Shown: positions 36,601 through 45,475, counted from the stretch's first letter. The stretch is 64,000 bases of DNA from Anaerolineae bacterium (GCA_020849765.1 JADLAY010000042.1:1-64000), one strand, 5' to 3'. Notes: generated from the letters alone by a model not told the origin. A program made the numbers and translations.

Positions 36601-37554
36601 ATGGAAACAAAGTTGGAAAACATGGAACCTCGAAAGATTATTCTCGACTGCGATCCGGGACACGACGACGCCATCGCGATCCTGCTGGCGGCCAACAATC
36701 CAGCCATCGATCTGCTTGGGGTGACGGTCGTCGCGGGTAACCAGACGCTCGACAAGACGCTGGTCAATGCGCTCAACGTGTGCCAGTACCTCGGTCTCGA
36801 CGTGCCCGTCTACAAGGGCTGCGGCCTGCCGATGATTCGTGAGCAGTTGATCGCGCCGAGCATCCACGGCGAGTCCGGCCTGGATGGCCCGCACTTCGAT
36901 GCGCTGACCAAGCAACCAGAAGTGCAGCACGCCGTCAACTACATCGTCGACACGCTGATGGCCTCCGACGGCGACATCACGATGGTGACGACCGGGCCGA
37001 CGACCAACCTGGCGATGGCGATGCGGCTCAACCCGGACATCGTGCCCAAGATCCGCGAGATCGTGCTGATGGGCGGCACCTATCAGTTGGGGAACATGTC
37101 GCCCGCCGCCGAGTTCAACATCCTGGCCGATGGCGACGCGGCCCACGTCGTCTTCAGCGCCGGGCGCAAGCTGACCATGGTCGGGCTGGACGTGACGCGC
37201 AAGGTGCTGTGCCTGCCGTCGATTGTCGAGCGCATGGGCCAGATCGACAACCGGGCGGCGAAGCTGTTCGTCGACCTGATGACGTTCTTCAACAAGACGC
37301 AGAAAGAGGTCTTCGGCTGGGATGGCGGCCCGCTGCATGACCCGGTGACGATCGGCTTCCTGCTCGACCCGACCCTGCTGACGCTGAGAGAGTGCTTCAC
37401 ACAGATCGACATCCGCAGCGAACAGAGCTACGGCCGCACGAACTGCGACATCTTCAACATCATGAAGCGACCGCCGAACAGCGCCGTGGCGATGGACATC
37501 GACGTCGCCAAGTTCTGGGACCTGATCGAGGCGGGCATCCGCGCGTACGGGTAG
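36601..37554 (+). CDS. Inosine-uridine nucleoside hydrolase family (IunH)
   Basis: The 317-residue protein opens with the Ca2+-binding signature IILDCDPGHDDAIAILLAA (Asp16, Asp18, Asp22, Asp23). It also has GVTVVAGNQTLDKT, VTTGPTTNLAMAM and the C-terminal WDGGPLHDPVTIGFLLD, which supplies the last metal-binding Asp. It hydrolyses the N-glycosidic bond of nucleosides in salvage. The second ATG at 36622, with TTGGAAAAC before it, is a good alternative start. It stands alone. Confidence 0.92.
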   Translation: METKLENMEPRKIILDCDPGHDDAIAILLAANNPAIDLLGVTVVAGNQTLDKTLVNALNVCQYLGLDVPVYKGCGLPMIREQLIAPSIHGESGLDGPHFDALTKQPEVQHAVNYIVDTLMASDGDITMVTTGPTTNLAMAMRLNPDIVPKIREIVLMGGTYQLGNMSPAAEFNILADGDAAHVVFSAGRKLTMVGLDVTRKVLCLPSIVERMGQIDNRAAKLFVDLMTFFNKTQKEVFGWDGGPLHDPVTIGFLLDPTLLTLRECFTQIDIRSEQSYGRTNCDIFNIMKRPPNSAVAMDIDVAKFWDLIEAGIRAYG

Positions 37555-37584
37555 AGGGTGAGGGGATCTGTGCTCTACGCCGCC

Positions 37585-37775
37585 GCTGGCTGAAGCTGCG
37601 CGGGGGCAGCTTTGCTGCCTTCAGTCGGCACATCGTGCCGACCCCCTGAGCACGGCTAACGATAATCAAGCCCACTGAAGGGGCTACAAGAGACCAGAAA
37701 AGATTGCAAAGCGCCTTTAGTGCGCTTGAGAATCCGTAGCCGGGCGTTTCAACGTCCGGCGCACGCCAGCACACT
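37585..37775. repeat. Family A composite stem-loop repeat, complete copy
   Basis: The order is: GCTGAAGCTGC...GGCAGCTTTGCTGCCTTCAG hairpins, CAAGCCCACTGAAGGGGCT, GCGCCTTTAGTGCGCTTG, and TAGCCGGGCGTTTCAACGTCCGGC-type hairpin near 37738-37761. The copy at 46.7 kb has the same last three units in the same order and nearly the same sequence. The remaining gap to 37940 shows no gene. Confidence 0.85.
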
Positions 37776-37940
37776 GCTTGTCCCTCTGCACCGTCTTCTC
37801 GGTAAGGCGATGGACTTGGGCGTCAACTTAAGCCCATCGTTGTACTGGCTGCCGAGCGGCGCCAGCAGCAGATGCGTGCCCGCGTCCGTCGCGCGCAGAG
37901 TAGGGGACTGCCTGAGCAATCCCCTGGTGGACGTTTGCCC

Positions 37941-39416
37941 TTACGGCAGCGCCCACGGCACCGGCCCCATCGCTTCGATGCAGCTCCCATCTGGTTCCTG
38001 CGTCGGATCATCCAGGAAGTCCTGCATGATGCCCTGCGAGCACTCGTTCATGTCGATCACGCCGTGGCCGCCGCCGGGGAAGACGAAGAAGAAGCTGTTG
38101 GAGAGGTGGCTGGCGGCGCTTTCCGCCCACTTGGCCGGGGTGATCGGGTCGAACTCTCCGGCGGCGACCAGCGTCGGGATGTCACTCACGACCGGCTCGG
38201 TTTCAACCGCGTCGCCCAGCGCCACGTCCCAGATCCGGCAGTCGCTGAAGGTCTGCTCGATTGCGCTGATACTGTTCTCCGCCAGCGCCGCCGGTTCCGC
38301 CGGGACGCTCTCCAGCGCGGTGATTTCGCTGAGGAAGCCGACTTCTTCCTGGCACTCCACGGATAGGTTCATGCCTTCGCTGTCGGTGATGTCCTCGTCC
38401 ACATCCTGACGGCGGCGCTCCTGCTCAAAGATGGCGCCTGTTTCCAGATCATCCAGCGCGGTGTAGTTGCCGTCGGCGACCTCGTAGATCATCCAGGGCA
38501 GGTAGGGAATGCTGTCGGTCGAGTACATCAGTTGGAACAGGCGGTCGATCAACTCGGTGCCGCTCAGGCTGACTTCGATGCCGTTGCCCGTATCGGGGTC
38601 GATGGTGGCGTACTCCGCAGGCTGGGCATTCAGATCATCGACCGCCGCGTAGAACACCCCTTCCAGATCGGGGAAGCTGGCGGCGCAGCCGGAATCCACA
38701 GCGCAGGCATCGAACAGCGTGGCGAACGTCTCGACCGTGTTCTGCCCGTATTCTTCCCACGAATTGATTTCCGGCGGGTAGACCGAGTCGATGGTGACGC
38801 TGCGCACGCCTTCGGGATAGTCGCGCATGACGGTCAGCGCCAGCCGCGTGCCGTAGGAGATGCCGTAGAGGTTCCACTCTTCGTAACCCAAGGCCACGCG
38901 CAGATCGGCGACATCGGCGGCGTTCTCGGCGCTGTTGTAGGCTTGCAGGTTGACGCCATCGGCGACCAGCCGGTCACGGCAGGCCTGTGTCGCGTTATCT
39001 TCGCTCTCCTCGATCTCCGGGCAGTTGAGTGAGGGGAAGGAGTAGCCGGTGCCGCGCTGATCGAGCAGGATCAGATCGCGATCCTGGATGTAGGGAATAT
39101 CGACCCATGCTTCCAGTTCGTCGACGGCATTGCCGCCGGGGCCACCCGCCAGGTAGATGACGGGGTCGGGCTGGGCGTCCTCCGCGGCGTAGAGGATGGC
39201 GAAGGCGAGTTCAATCGTGGCGCTGTCCGGATCGGTGCGGTCTTCCGGCACGTACAATAAGCCGCAGTCCACGTTTTCGCCTTCGACCAGCCCGTCCGGC
39301 AGGCCCATCCAGCAGTCAGCCAGCTCTACATAGGGCAGTTCGTCCTGCGCCTGTACCGGCGCAAGCAGGAGCGCAGTCCATATCACGATCAGCAATAAGA
39401 CAGTTTTGCGGCCCAT
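37941..39416 (-). CDS. Secreted alpha/beta hydrolase, tripeptidyl-aminopeptidase (TAP) type
   Basis: The 491-residue protein has a signal peptide (VLLLIVIWTALLLAPVQAQ). The catalytic domain carries VIYLAGGPGGNAVDEL, LDQRGTGYS and the nucleophile elbow YGISYGTRLALT. The C-terminal TAP-like domain carries VAAGEFDPITPAKW (acid Asp) and PGGGHGVID (His). This is the layout of Streptomyces tripeptidyl aminopeptidases and related prolyl-aminopeptidase-like exoproteases. It likely trims peptides outside the cell. It is a single gene. Confidence 0.87.
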   Translation of the reverse strand: MGRKTVLLLIVIWTALLLAPVQAQDELPYVELADCWMGLPDGLVEGENVDCGLLYVPEDRTDPDSATIELAFAILYAAEDAQPDPVIYLAGGPGGNAVDELEAWVDIPYIQDRDLILLDQRGTGYSFPSLNCPEIEESEDNATQACRDRLVADGVNLQAYNSAENAADVADLRVALGYEEWNLYGISYGTRLALTVMRDYPEGVRSVTIDSVYPPEINSWEEYGQNTVETFATLFDACAVDSGCAASFPDLEGVFYAAVDDLNAQPAEYATIDPDTGNGIEVSLSGTELIDRLFQLMYSTDSIPYLPWMIYEVADGNYTALDDLETGAIFEQERRRQDVDEDITDSEGMNLSVECQEEVGFLSEITALESVPAEPAALAENSISAIEQTFSDCRIWDVALGDAVETEPVVSDIPTLVAAGEFDPITPAKWAESAASHLSNSFFFVFPGGGHGVIDMNECSQGIMQDFLDDPTQEPDGSCIEAMGPVPWALP

Positions 39417-39546
39417 GTCGGATTAATCCCTCGTTTTGGCAGGCGGGAGGGGGCAAATTACCTCCGCGCGTATTCAGTGTATGCGCATATTTCAAAGAAT
39501 CGTCAGAATCGGGGAAAGAACGTCCGGCAATGACGCGGAGGATGCC

Positions 39547-40053
39547 TCACGCCACCTCGTCGCCATACAGTAGGATCATGTAGCTGCCGAGCATCGCCAG
39601 CAGCAGACGCGTGCCCGCATCCGCCGCGCCGAGTTCGAGCCGGATGTGCGACGTGATCCGTTCGCCGTCACCGCTGCTCAGCTTCAGCAGGCATTCGCCG
39701 TCGTCGCCCGTCCACTGCCAGACGGCGTCGCCCTGGTCGTTGAGCTTTTCCCAGCGCGCTGCGCCGCCGCCGGGCAGGTCGAGCTGGCAGCCCTGTTGAT
39801 GGAAGACGTAGCGCGGAGCGTCGTCCGGCGACTCGGCAGGGCGGATCTCGAAGCGGCGTGACAGCCCGCCGACGTGCGTGATCGTCCAGCGCTCGCCCGC
39901 CGCTTCCGCCTGATCGACCTCGCGGAACAGCCCCGTGCGCGTGATCGTCGCGACCACGTCGCCCGTCATCGTGCGAAGTTCGTAGGTATGCCGGAACAAG
40001 CGCGGCTGCACCCAGCGCAGGTCTTCCCCTTTGAGATCGGCGATTGTCTTCAT
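39547..40053 (-). CDS. Hypothetical protein, LURP/tubby-like beta fold possible
   Basis: Using ATG at 40053, the product has 168 residues; the open frame extends to 40134 but that part is Ala/Arg-rich and not protein-like. It is mostly beta-predicted, with repeating patterns such as YELRTMTGDVVATITRTG and RYVFHQQGCQLDLPGGG, ending in a hydrophobic LLLAMLGSYMILLYG. The strand pattern recalls LURP-one/tubby-like barrels, but this is weak. No operon partner is seen. Confidence 0.5.
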   Translation of the reverse strand: MKTIADLKGEDLRWVQPRLFRHTYELRTMTGDVVATITRTGLFREVDQAEAAGERWTITHVGGLSRRFEIRPAESPDDAPRYVFHQQGCQLDLPGGGAARWEKLNDQGDAVWQWTGDDGECLLKLSSGDGERITSHIRLELGAADAGTRLLLAMLGSYMILLYGDEVA

Positions 40054-40167
40054 CGGCTTCGTTTCTGCTGCTCTGGCCTCTGGCGGCGCGACAACACCCG
40101 TTGGATGTCGTCGTGAGCCAACCTTGTATTCCATTATACGCGTTCACCCGGATCTTGTTGCAGCCTT

Positions 40168-40263
40168 TACCCTCATCCCCCGGCCCCTTCTCTAGTGGCG
40201 AAGGGGAGAATAATCGGTTCGGTAAGTCCCTCTCCTACGGGAGAGGGATTTAGGGTGAGGGCG
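40168..40263. repeat. Family E double hairpin repeat
   Basis: CCCTCATCCCC, CCCCTTCTC...GAAGGGGAG and CCCTCTCC-tacg-GGAGAGGG follow in order, ending TTTAGGGTGAGGG. Confidence 0.8.
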
Positions 40264-40292
40264 TATCGCCCGCCACGCCGCAATGGGGCTGG

Positions 40293-40298
40293 TATACT
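40293..40298 (+). promoter_or_regulatory. -10 box upstream of the chitinase gene
   Basis: TATACT lies 48 bp before the GH18 start. The preceding 17-bp spacer ends in family E repeat sequence, with no clear -35. Confidence 0.4.
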
Positions 40299-40346
40299 CG
40301 TGCGCAACCTTGATCGATTCGACCCAACTGAAAGCAGGGTATCGAG

Positions 40347-41540
40347 ATGAAACGTTGGCTGCTGCTCGTCCTGGTGATGCTGGGGTTAGGAGGATGGCAA
40401 ACGGTGAGCGGACAAGAAGCATCGCCCTATCGCATCGTCGCCTATTTCCCGTCGTGGGATATTTACGCGCGCGGCTACTATGTGACGGATATCCCGGCAG
40501 ATCAGTTGACGCACATCAACTATGCCTTCGTCAATATCTCTGAAGAGGGCGAGTGCCTGCTCGGCGATAGCTGGGCCGACGTCGAGTATTCGTATCCCGA
40601 CGACACCGATGCCGACCCGGTGCGCGGCAACTTCCATCAGCTGCAGCTGCTCAAGGCCGCGCATCCACAGCTCAAGGTGCTGCTCTCGGTCGGCGGCTGG
40701 ACGTGGTCGGGGCGCTTCTCCGACGTGGCGCTGACGGACGCGAGCCGCGCACGCTTCGCGGCGTCGTGCGTCGGCATGATGAGCCAGTACGGCTTCGACG
40801 GCCTCGACATCGACTGGGAGTATCCCGGCGGCGGCGGGCTGGAAACTAACGTCGTCCGCCCGGAGGATGGGCACAATTACACGCTGCTGCTGGCCGAACT
40901 GCGCCGCCAGTTGGAGGCGCAGGGCGAGGCCGATGGTGGCGCGCACTACCTGCTCACGATCGCCGCGCCCGCCGGGGCCAACACCTACCGCCACATGGAA
41001 CTGGATCAGATCCACGAGTCGCTCGATTGGATCAACGTGATGGCCTACGATTTCTTCGGCGGCTGGAGCAGCACGACCGGGCATCAGGCGGCGCTCTTCG
41101 GCACGCCCGGCGCACCCGCGGGGGCGATCAGCGCCGACGAGGCGATCCAGGGCTATCTGGCGGCGGGCGTCCCGGCGGATAAGCTCGTGCTCGGCGTGCC
41201 CTTCTATGGCCGTGGCTGGCGCGGCACGCGGGATCAGAATGACGGTGTGTTTCAGCCCTACGACGAGGTCGCCGGTGAGGAAGGATCGTTCCGCTACCGC
41301 GATCTGGGGCTGTTCATCGGCAGCATGGATCGTCATTGGGACGAGGATGCCAAGACGGCATGGCTCTTCCTGCCCGCCAACGGCCTCATGATCAGCTACG
41401 ACGATGCCGAGACGCTGCGTGCCAAAGCGCAGTACGTCATCGACCAGGGCCTGGGCGGCGTCATGGCCTGGGAGCTGGGCGGCGATGACGACGATCACAC
41501 GCTGCTCAACACGCTGCACACGGCGCTCAATGGGGAGTAA
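40347..41540 (+). CDS. Secreted glycoside hydrolase family 18 (chitinase-like)
   Basis: The 397-residue protein has a signal peptide (RWLLLVLVMLGLGGWQTVSG) and a single GH18 barrel: YRIVAYFPSWDIY, the SxGG motif KVLLSVGGWTWSGRF (about 110-124), the catalytic DxxDxDxE as FDGLDIDWEYPGG (Glu158), then INVMAYDFFGGW and GVMAWELGGDDD. All catalytic residues are intact. It should cleave chitin or N-acetylglucosamine polymers outside the cell. It has no carbohydrate-binding or dockerin-like module. A family E repeat follows the stop. Confidence 0.93.
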   Translation: MKRWLLLVLVMLGLGGWQTVSGQEASPYRIVAYFPSWDIYARGYYVTDIPADQLTHINYAFVNISEEGECLLGDSWADVEYSYPDDTDADPVRGNFHQLQLLKAAHPQLKVLLSVGGWTWSGRFSDVALTDASRARFAASCVGMMSQYGFDGLDIDWEYPGGGGLETNVVRPEDGHNYTLLLAELRRQLEAQGEADGGAHYLLTIAAPAGANTYRHMELDQIHESLDWINVMAYDFFGGWSSTTGHQAALFGTPGAPAGAISADEAIQGYLAAGVPADKLVLGVPFYGRGWRGTRDQNDGVFQPYDEVAGEEGSFRYRDLGLFIGSMDRHWDEDAKTAWLFLPANGLMISYDDAETLRAKAQYVIDQGLGGVMAWELGGDDDDHTLLNTLHTALNGE

Positions 41541-41550
41541 GGGAAGGTCG

Positions 41551-41630
41551 CACCCTAAATCCCTCTCCCTAAGGCCGAGGGACTTTCGGCCCCCTTCTCC
41601 CTCAGGGAGAAGGGCAGGGGATGAGGGTCA
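41551..41630. repeat. Family E double hairpin repeat
   Basis: CACCCTAAATCCCTCTCC is followed by CCCCTTCTCCCT-ca-GGGAGAAGGG and GGGGATGAGGG. It lies 11 bp past the chitinase stop codon. Confidence 0.8.
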
Positions 41631-41753
41631 CTGTAGCCCGACTTCCCGACGCTTGGCCGACTCTATGGCCCGTGACCCAACCCCAGCGCGTGGGAACAGG
41701 TATAGTCTGTAACGGGGGCCGATCGTGAGCAGTGGGGGAGAGGAGAGCGGATC

Positions 41754-42401
41754 ATGGATCGGAAGCAGTTCTGGTTACGCGCTGCGCTCCACGTCGTAGC
41801 GCTGGGCGCGCTCGTCTACGTCCTGATGGGCGCGGCAGGTCCCGGCTGGGAGACGTCCAATCGCCACGATCGTGTGTTGGAAGCGGGCGTCTGGGCGGTG
41901 CGCTTCTTGCTCTCCAGCCTGGCGATGTCCCCGGCCAATACCTATCTTGGCTGGCGCAGCGCCATCAAGCTGCGCAAACCGGCGGGCCTGTGGGCATTCG
42001 GCTTCGGCGCGCTCCACTTCGGGCTGTCGTTCGTCGAGAGCAAACCGCTGGGCACTTACCTGGCGCCACCTATACCCCTGTACATCATCCTCGGCGTGAC
42101 CGGGCTGCTGATCCTGGTGGCGCTGGCGTCGACCTCGACGCGCTGGGCGCAGCGTCGGCTGGGCAAGAACTGGAAGCGGCTGCACCGGCTGGTCTATGCC
42201 GGAGGCGTCGCCGTCGTGGCGCACGCGCTGCTGGCGACCGAGATGAGCAAGCGCGTCTACGTCCGCTACCCCGATTTGACCTACGAGGTGCGCGTCTACA
42301 TCGTCATCCTGACGGTCTTGCTGATCCTACGGCTGCCGTTCGTGCGCCAGGTGCTGCGCGAGGGCGCCTTCCAACTGGCGCGCCGCCTGGGCGAAGCGTG
42401 A
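41754..42401 (+). CDS. Ferric reductase-like (MsrQ/YedZ type) heme membrane protein
   Basis: The 215-residue protein has about six membrane helices. Family features are LLSSLAMSPANTYLGWRSAIKLRKPAGLWAFGF-type sequence with GALHFGLSFV (heme His), NWKRLHRLVYAGGVAVVAHALL (two further His) and RLPFVRQVLR at the end. MsrQ proteins pass electrons from quinol to the periplasmic methionine sulfoxide reductase MsrP; no msrP is adjacent. GGGGAGAGGAG lies upstream of the ATG. It may serve another extracytoplasmic reductase. Confidence 0.85.
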   Translation: MDRKQFWLRAALHVVALGALVYVLMGAAGPGWETSNRHDRVLEAGVWAVRFLLSSLAMSPANTYLGWRSAIKLRKPAGLWAFGFGALHFGLSFVESKPLGTYLAPPIPLYIILGVTGLLILVALASTSTRWAQRRLGKNWKRLHRLVYAGGVAVVAHALLATEMSKRVYVRYPDLTYEVRVYIVILTVLLILRLPFVRQVLREGAFQLARRLGEA

Positions 42402-42414
42402 GGGATAGGGAGCC

Positions 42415-42512
42415 GATAGCCATTAGCGTTTAGCTTTTAGCCGGATGGATATGGGGCGGCTTGGCTGTCGGCTTTCACCTAATGGCTAACAGCTATGAGC
42501 TAAAAGCTAATT
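42415..42512. repeat. Family B degenerate repeat
   Basis: Units such as gccattagcgtttagcttttagcc and ctaatggctaacagctatgagctaaaagct fill the gap. The FHA gene's TAG stop codon lies in the last unit (gcaaaTTAGC on the minus strand). Confidence 0.8.
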
Positions 42513-42881
42513 TGCTGCATCACGCTCGTCCTGAATCCGCAGCCACGTGCGCCCGATGCGGAAGAGTTGGCCGGGCTGGATCGCGATTGGCTCGGTCACG
42601 CGCTTCTCTTCGTCGCCGTTTTCGACGAAGGCGCCGTTCTTGCTGCCGCAGTCTTCCAACCACCACTGGCCGTCACGCAGAATCAGTTCGGCATGCTCGC
42701 GCGAGATGAAGGTGTCACGCTGGAGCACGACGTCGCGCGTCTCCTGGCGGCCTATCGTCAGCGTCCACGTCTCGCCGTCGCGGCTGCCGTCGCCGTCGTC
42801 CACGGCGTAGCTCAGCGTGCGCCCATCCTCGACGCCGGACATGATCATGAGGGTCAGGGTGTTGTGCACCGTTCGCGTCAT
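42507..42881 (-). CDS. FHA domain protein
   Basis: The 124-residue protein is a single forkhead-associated domain: LTIGRQETRDVVLQRDT, FISREHAELILRDG (conserved Ser-x-x-His), DCGSKNGAFVENG (Asn-Gly) and a final strand. FHA domains bind phosphothreonine on partner proteins. No Ser/Thr kinase is in the window, so the partner is elsewhere. It is a single gene whose stop codon comes from repeat sequence. Confidence 0.9.
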   Translation of the reverse strand: MTRTVHNTLTLMIMSGVEDGRTLSYAVDDGDGSRDGETWTLTIGRQETRDVVLQRDTFISREHAELILRDGQWWLEDCGSKNGAFVENGDEEKRVTEPIAIQPGQLFRIGRTWLRIQDERDAAN

Positions 42882-42980
42882 CCCTTGCCATCGTACTTGT
42901 GATCAGTATAGCAGAATGCTATTCGCGTGCATCGATCTGTGGTTCAATAGTAGAGATGCCGAAGGTAGAGGAGGGCGCTC

Positions 42981-43529
42981 ATGCTCGTCCACCAGCGTAA
43001 ATACACCCTCGAAGAATATCATGCGTTCTGCGACGCGCCGGAAAACGAGGGCCGCCTGTTTGAACTCATCGACGGGGAGATTGTCGAGAAGATGGGAAGC
43101 TTCAAACCTTCACAGATTGCGATGCGTATCGGTCGTTATCTTGGCAATTATCTCGATCAGAACGATATCGGCTATGTGACGGGTGAAGCAGGTGGCTACC
43201 GGCTCGATCCGGCACATGTGGTCATGCCCGACGTCGGCTACGTGTCGAAGACGCGGCTGCCGGAAATGCCAGAGCGTGAAGCCCCGCTCGCGCCCGATCT
43301 GGCCGTCGAGATCAAGTCACCGACCGATAGCAAGCGGGATCTGCGCAAGAAGGCCGAACTCTACCTTGAGCATGGGACGAAGCTCGTCTGGCTGGTTCTC
43401 CCCGAAGAGGCACAGGTTGAAGTCTACAAGCCCGACGAAGATGTGATCGAAATCGGTATCGACGGCACACTCGATGGCGGCGACGTGCTGCCGGGCTTCA
43501 CGCTCGCTGTGCGGTCGGTGCTGGGCTGA
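42981..43529 (+). CDS. Uma2 family (DUF820) putative endonuclease
   Basis: The 182-residue protein has KYTLEEYHAFCDAPENEGR, FELIDGEIVEKMGS (Glu), VVMPDVGYVSKTRL (Asp), LAVEIKSPTDSKRDL (Glu/Lys pair of the PD-(D/E)XK core) and the end VLPGFTLAV. It is close to the copy at 52.8 kb and distinct from the ones at 20.7 and 43.5 kb. GAGGAGGGCG precedes the ATG. It is convergent, three bases from the stop of a second Uma2 gene. Confidence 0.87.
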   Translation: MLVHQRKYTLEEYHAFCDAPENEGRLFELIDGEIVEKMGSFKPSQIAMRIGRYLGNYLDQNDIGYVTGEAGGYRLDPAHVVMPDVGYVSKTRLPEMPEREAPLAPDLAVEIKSPTDSKRDLRKKAELYLEHGTKLVWLVLPEEAQVEVYKPDEDVIEIGIDGTLDGGDVLPGFTLAVRSVLG

Positions 43530-43532
43530 CTC

Positions 43533-44111
43533 TTACGCCTCAAACAGAGCCTTCACTTTGATCGCAAACTCCGGCATGAGGTCGCCGCCCTTAAGCTCGT
43601 CGTCACCTGTCAGCCGCTCGATATGTCCATCAGTATGATGCTGCGTGACTGATTGTTGGCGCGGATTGACGACCCACACCATTTGCACACCATCTTCGAG
43701 GTAGCGGTTGACCTTGTCTTCGACATCGATGTAGCTGTCGTTCTGAGAGATAATTTCGATGCACAGGTCAGGCACGACAACGAGGGGCTTGTGCGCATAG
43801 TCCGGCATTTCGGCGCGGTAGGTGGCTATGCGCGATGCCTCGAACACCATGATGTCCGGCACGCGCGAACCCTTAACCCAATCGGGCGTGTCTTCCAGGA
43901 TAAAGGGCAATTCGGAGAGGACGAGGATCGACTTGTAATGTTCTTCGTAACTCAGCAACAGCCGATACAGAGCCTTCGTAATCTCACCATGCTCAGCGAC
44001 AGGAAGCGTTCGCGCTATCCTTTCACCGTCGATGAGTTCAAAGGGCGCTTCATCAAATGCGCGGATGAAGTCTTCCATCGCCATGCCGATGCGCGTCGGT
44101 GCGATCATCAT
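43533..44111 (-). CDS. Uma2 family (DUF820) putative endonuclease
   Basis: The 192-residue protein shows EAPFELIDGERIARTLP, VKGSRVPDIMVFEASR and VVVPDLCIEIISQNDSYIDVEDKV, then YLEDGVQMVWVVNPRQQSV. The core Glu-x-Ile-Ile-Ser replaces the usual EIKSPTDS. GAGGAGCGC precedes the ATG. It faces the neighbouring Uma2 gene tail to tail with a three-base gap. Two unlike members meeting this way suggests independent acquisitions rather than tandem duplication. Confidence 0.85.
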   Translation of the reverse strand: MMIAPTRIGMAMEDFIRAFDEAPFELIDGERIARTLPVAEHGEITKALYRLLLSYEEHYKSILVLSELPFILEDTPDWVKGSRVPDIMVFEASRIATYRAEMPDYAHKPLVVVPDLCIEIISQNDSYIDVEDKVNRYLEDGVQMVWVVNPRQQSVTQHHTDGHIERLTGDDELKGGDLMPEFAIKVKALFEA

Positions 44112-44183
44112 GCGCTCCTCAACTGTTCTCCAATCCTATTGAACCACAAACTGCGCCGGCCGTATACCACGTCGCCCCGCCGC

Positions 44184-45464
44184 TCACGCGCCCAGCGCTG
44201 CCGCAATCGCCTCGACCGTCGGCTCGACGTCCAGGATCACGTTGGGGTGCTCGGCATGGATGTGTTCGAGCCGCCCGGCGTGATAATCGAGCGTCGCTTC
44301 GGGGTCTTTGAGCACGTGGCCGGTCAGCACGGCGACGACCGTCTCGTGCGGTTTGATCGTCCCCTCGTCGACCAGCTTCTTCAGCCCGGCCAGCGATGCG
44401 CCGGAGGCTGGTTCGCAGCCGATGCCGGTGCCGTCGACCAGCGCCTTGGCCGTCATGATCTCCTGATCCGTCACCTGCTCGACGACACCCTCGGTCGTCA
44501 GCACCGAGCGCACGGCTTTCGGATAGTTGACCGGGTTGCCGATCTTGATCGCCGTCGCCAGCGTGTCCGCGTGCATTGGCTCCAGCTTGTCGAAGCCGCG
44601 CGTGAACGCCTGGTAGAGCGGGTTGGCGCCCTCCGCCTGGATGATGGCGATGCTCGGCATCCGGTCGATCAGGCCGAGCTTGAACAGTTCGCGTAGACCC
44701 TTGCCGAAAGCGCTGCTGTTGCCCAGGTTGCCGCCGGGCACGACGATCCAGTCCGGTGCCTGCCAGCGCAGCTGCTGGAGCGTCTCGAACATGATCGCCT
44801 TCTGGCCTTCGAGCCGGAATGGATTGACCGAGTTGAGCACGTAGATATTCAACCGCTCGGACAATTCGCGCACGAGCGCCAGGTTCTTGTCGAAGTCGGC
44901 GGCGATGCGCAGGCAGGTCGCGCCGTAGGCAATCGCCTGGGCCAGCTTGCCGAGCGCGATCTGCTTGTTCTGGAACAGCACGATCCCGCGCAGACCGCCG
45001 TAAGCCGCATAAGCCGCCAGCGAGGCGGACGTGTTGCCCGTGCTGGCGCAGGCGACGCGCGTCATGCCAATGCGTTTGGCGTGAGTGACGCCGCCCGTCA
45101 TGCCGCGATCCTTGAACGAGCCGGTCGGGTTCTCGCCCTCGTGTTTCAGATAGAGCTGCTTGATCCCGGCCCACTGCGCCAGGCGCGGCGCGTTGTAGAG
45201 ATTGGTGTTGCCTTCCGGGCGGCTGATGATGGCGTCGTCGTCCGCGTAGGGCGCAATCAGTTCCTTGTAGCGCCAGACGCCGCTGTTGTAGGGCGCAGCC
45301 ATCGTGCCCAAACGGCTGTCGAACAATGCGCGCGTCGCGACGCCCTTCAGCGCATCCAGATCGTGCTCGACGTCGAGCAGGCCGCCGCACGAATCACAGG
45401 TATACATGACGGCGTCGATGGGATATTGCCGCCCACAGTCCATACATTGTAAGATTGAGCGCAT
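44184..45464 (-). CDS. thrC: Threonine synthase
   Basis: The 426-residue PLP enzyme has an N-terminal zinc-ribbon-like pair (Cys7-Cys10 and Cys23-Cys26), the PLP Lys118 in GENPTGSFKDRGMTGG, VACASTGNTSASLAAYAAYGG, the PLP-phosphate loop VVPGGNLGNSSAFGKG, and a C-terminal region ending with a conserved GCEPASGASLAGLKKL. It converts O-phosphohomoserine to threonine. The AAAGG before the start is part of a family B repeat. It is divergent from thrB, which makes its substrate, with about 160 bp of repeat-rich DNA between. Confidence 0.95.
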   Translation of the reverse strand: MRSILQCMDCGRQYPIDAVMYTCDSCGGLLDVEHDLDALKGVATRALFDSRLGTMAAPYNSGVWRYKELIAPYADDDAIISRPEGNTNLYNAPRLAQWAGIKQLYLKHEGENPTGSFKDRGMTGGVTHAKRIGMTRVACASTGNTSASLAAYAAYGGLRGIVLFQNKQIALGKLAQAIAYGATCLRIAADFDKNLALVRELSERLNIYVLNSVNPFRLEGQKAIMFETLQQLRWQAPDWIVVPGGNLGNSSAFGKGLRELFKLGLIDRMPSIAIIQAEGANPLYQAFTRGFDKLEPMHADTLATAIKIGNPVNYPKAVRSVLTTEGVVEQVTDQEIMTAKALVDGTGIGCEPASGASLAGLKKLVDEGTIKPHETVVAVLTGHVLKDPEATLDYHAGRLEHIHAEHPNVILDVEPTVEAIAAALGA

Positions 45465-45475
45465 TGTGTCGAAGC

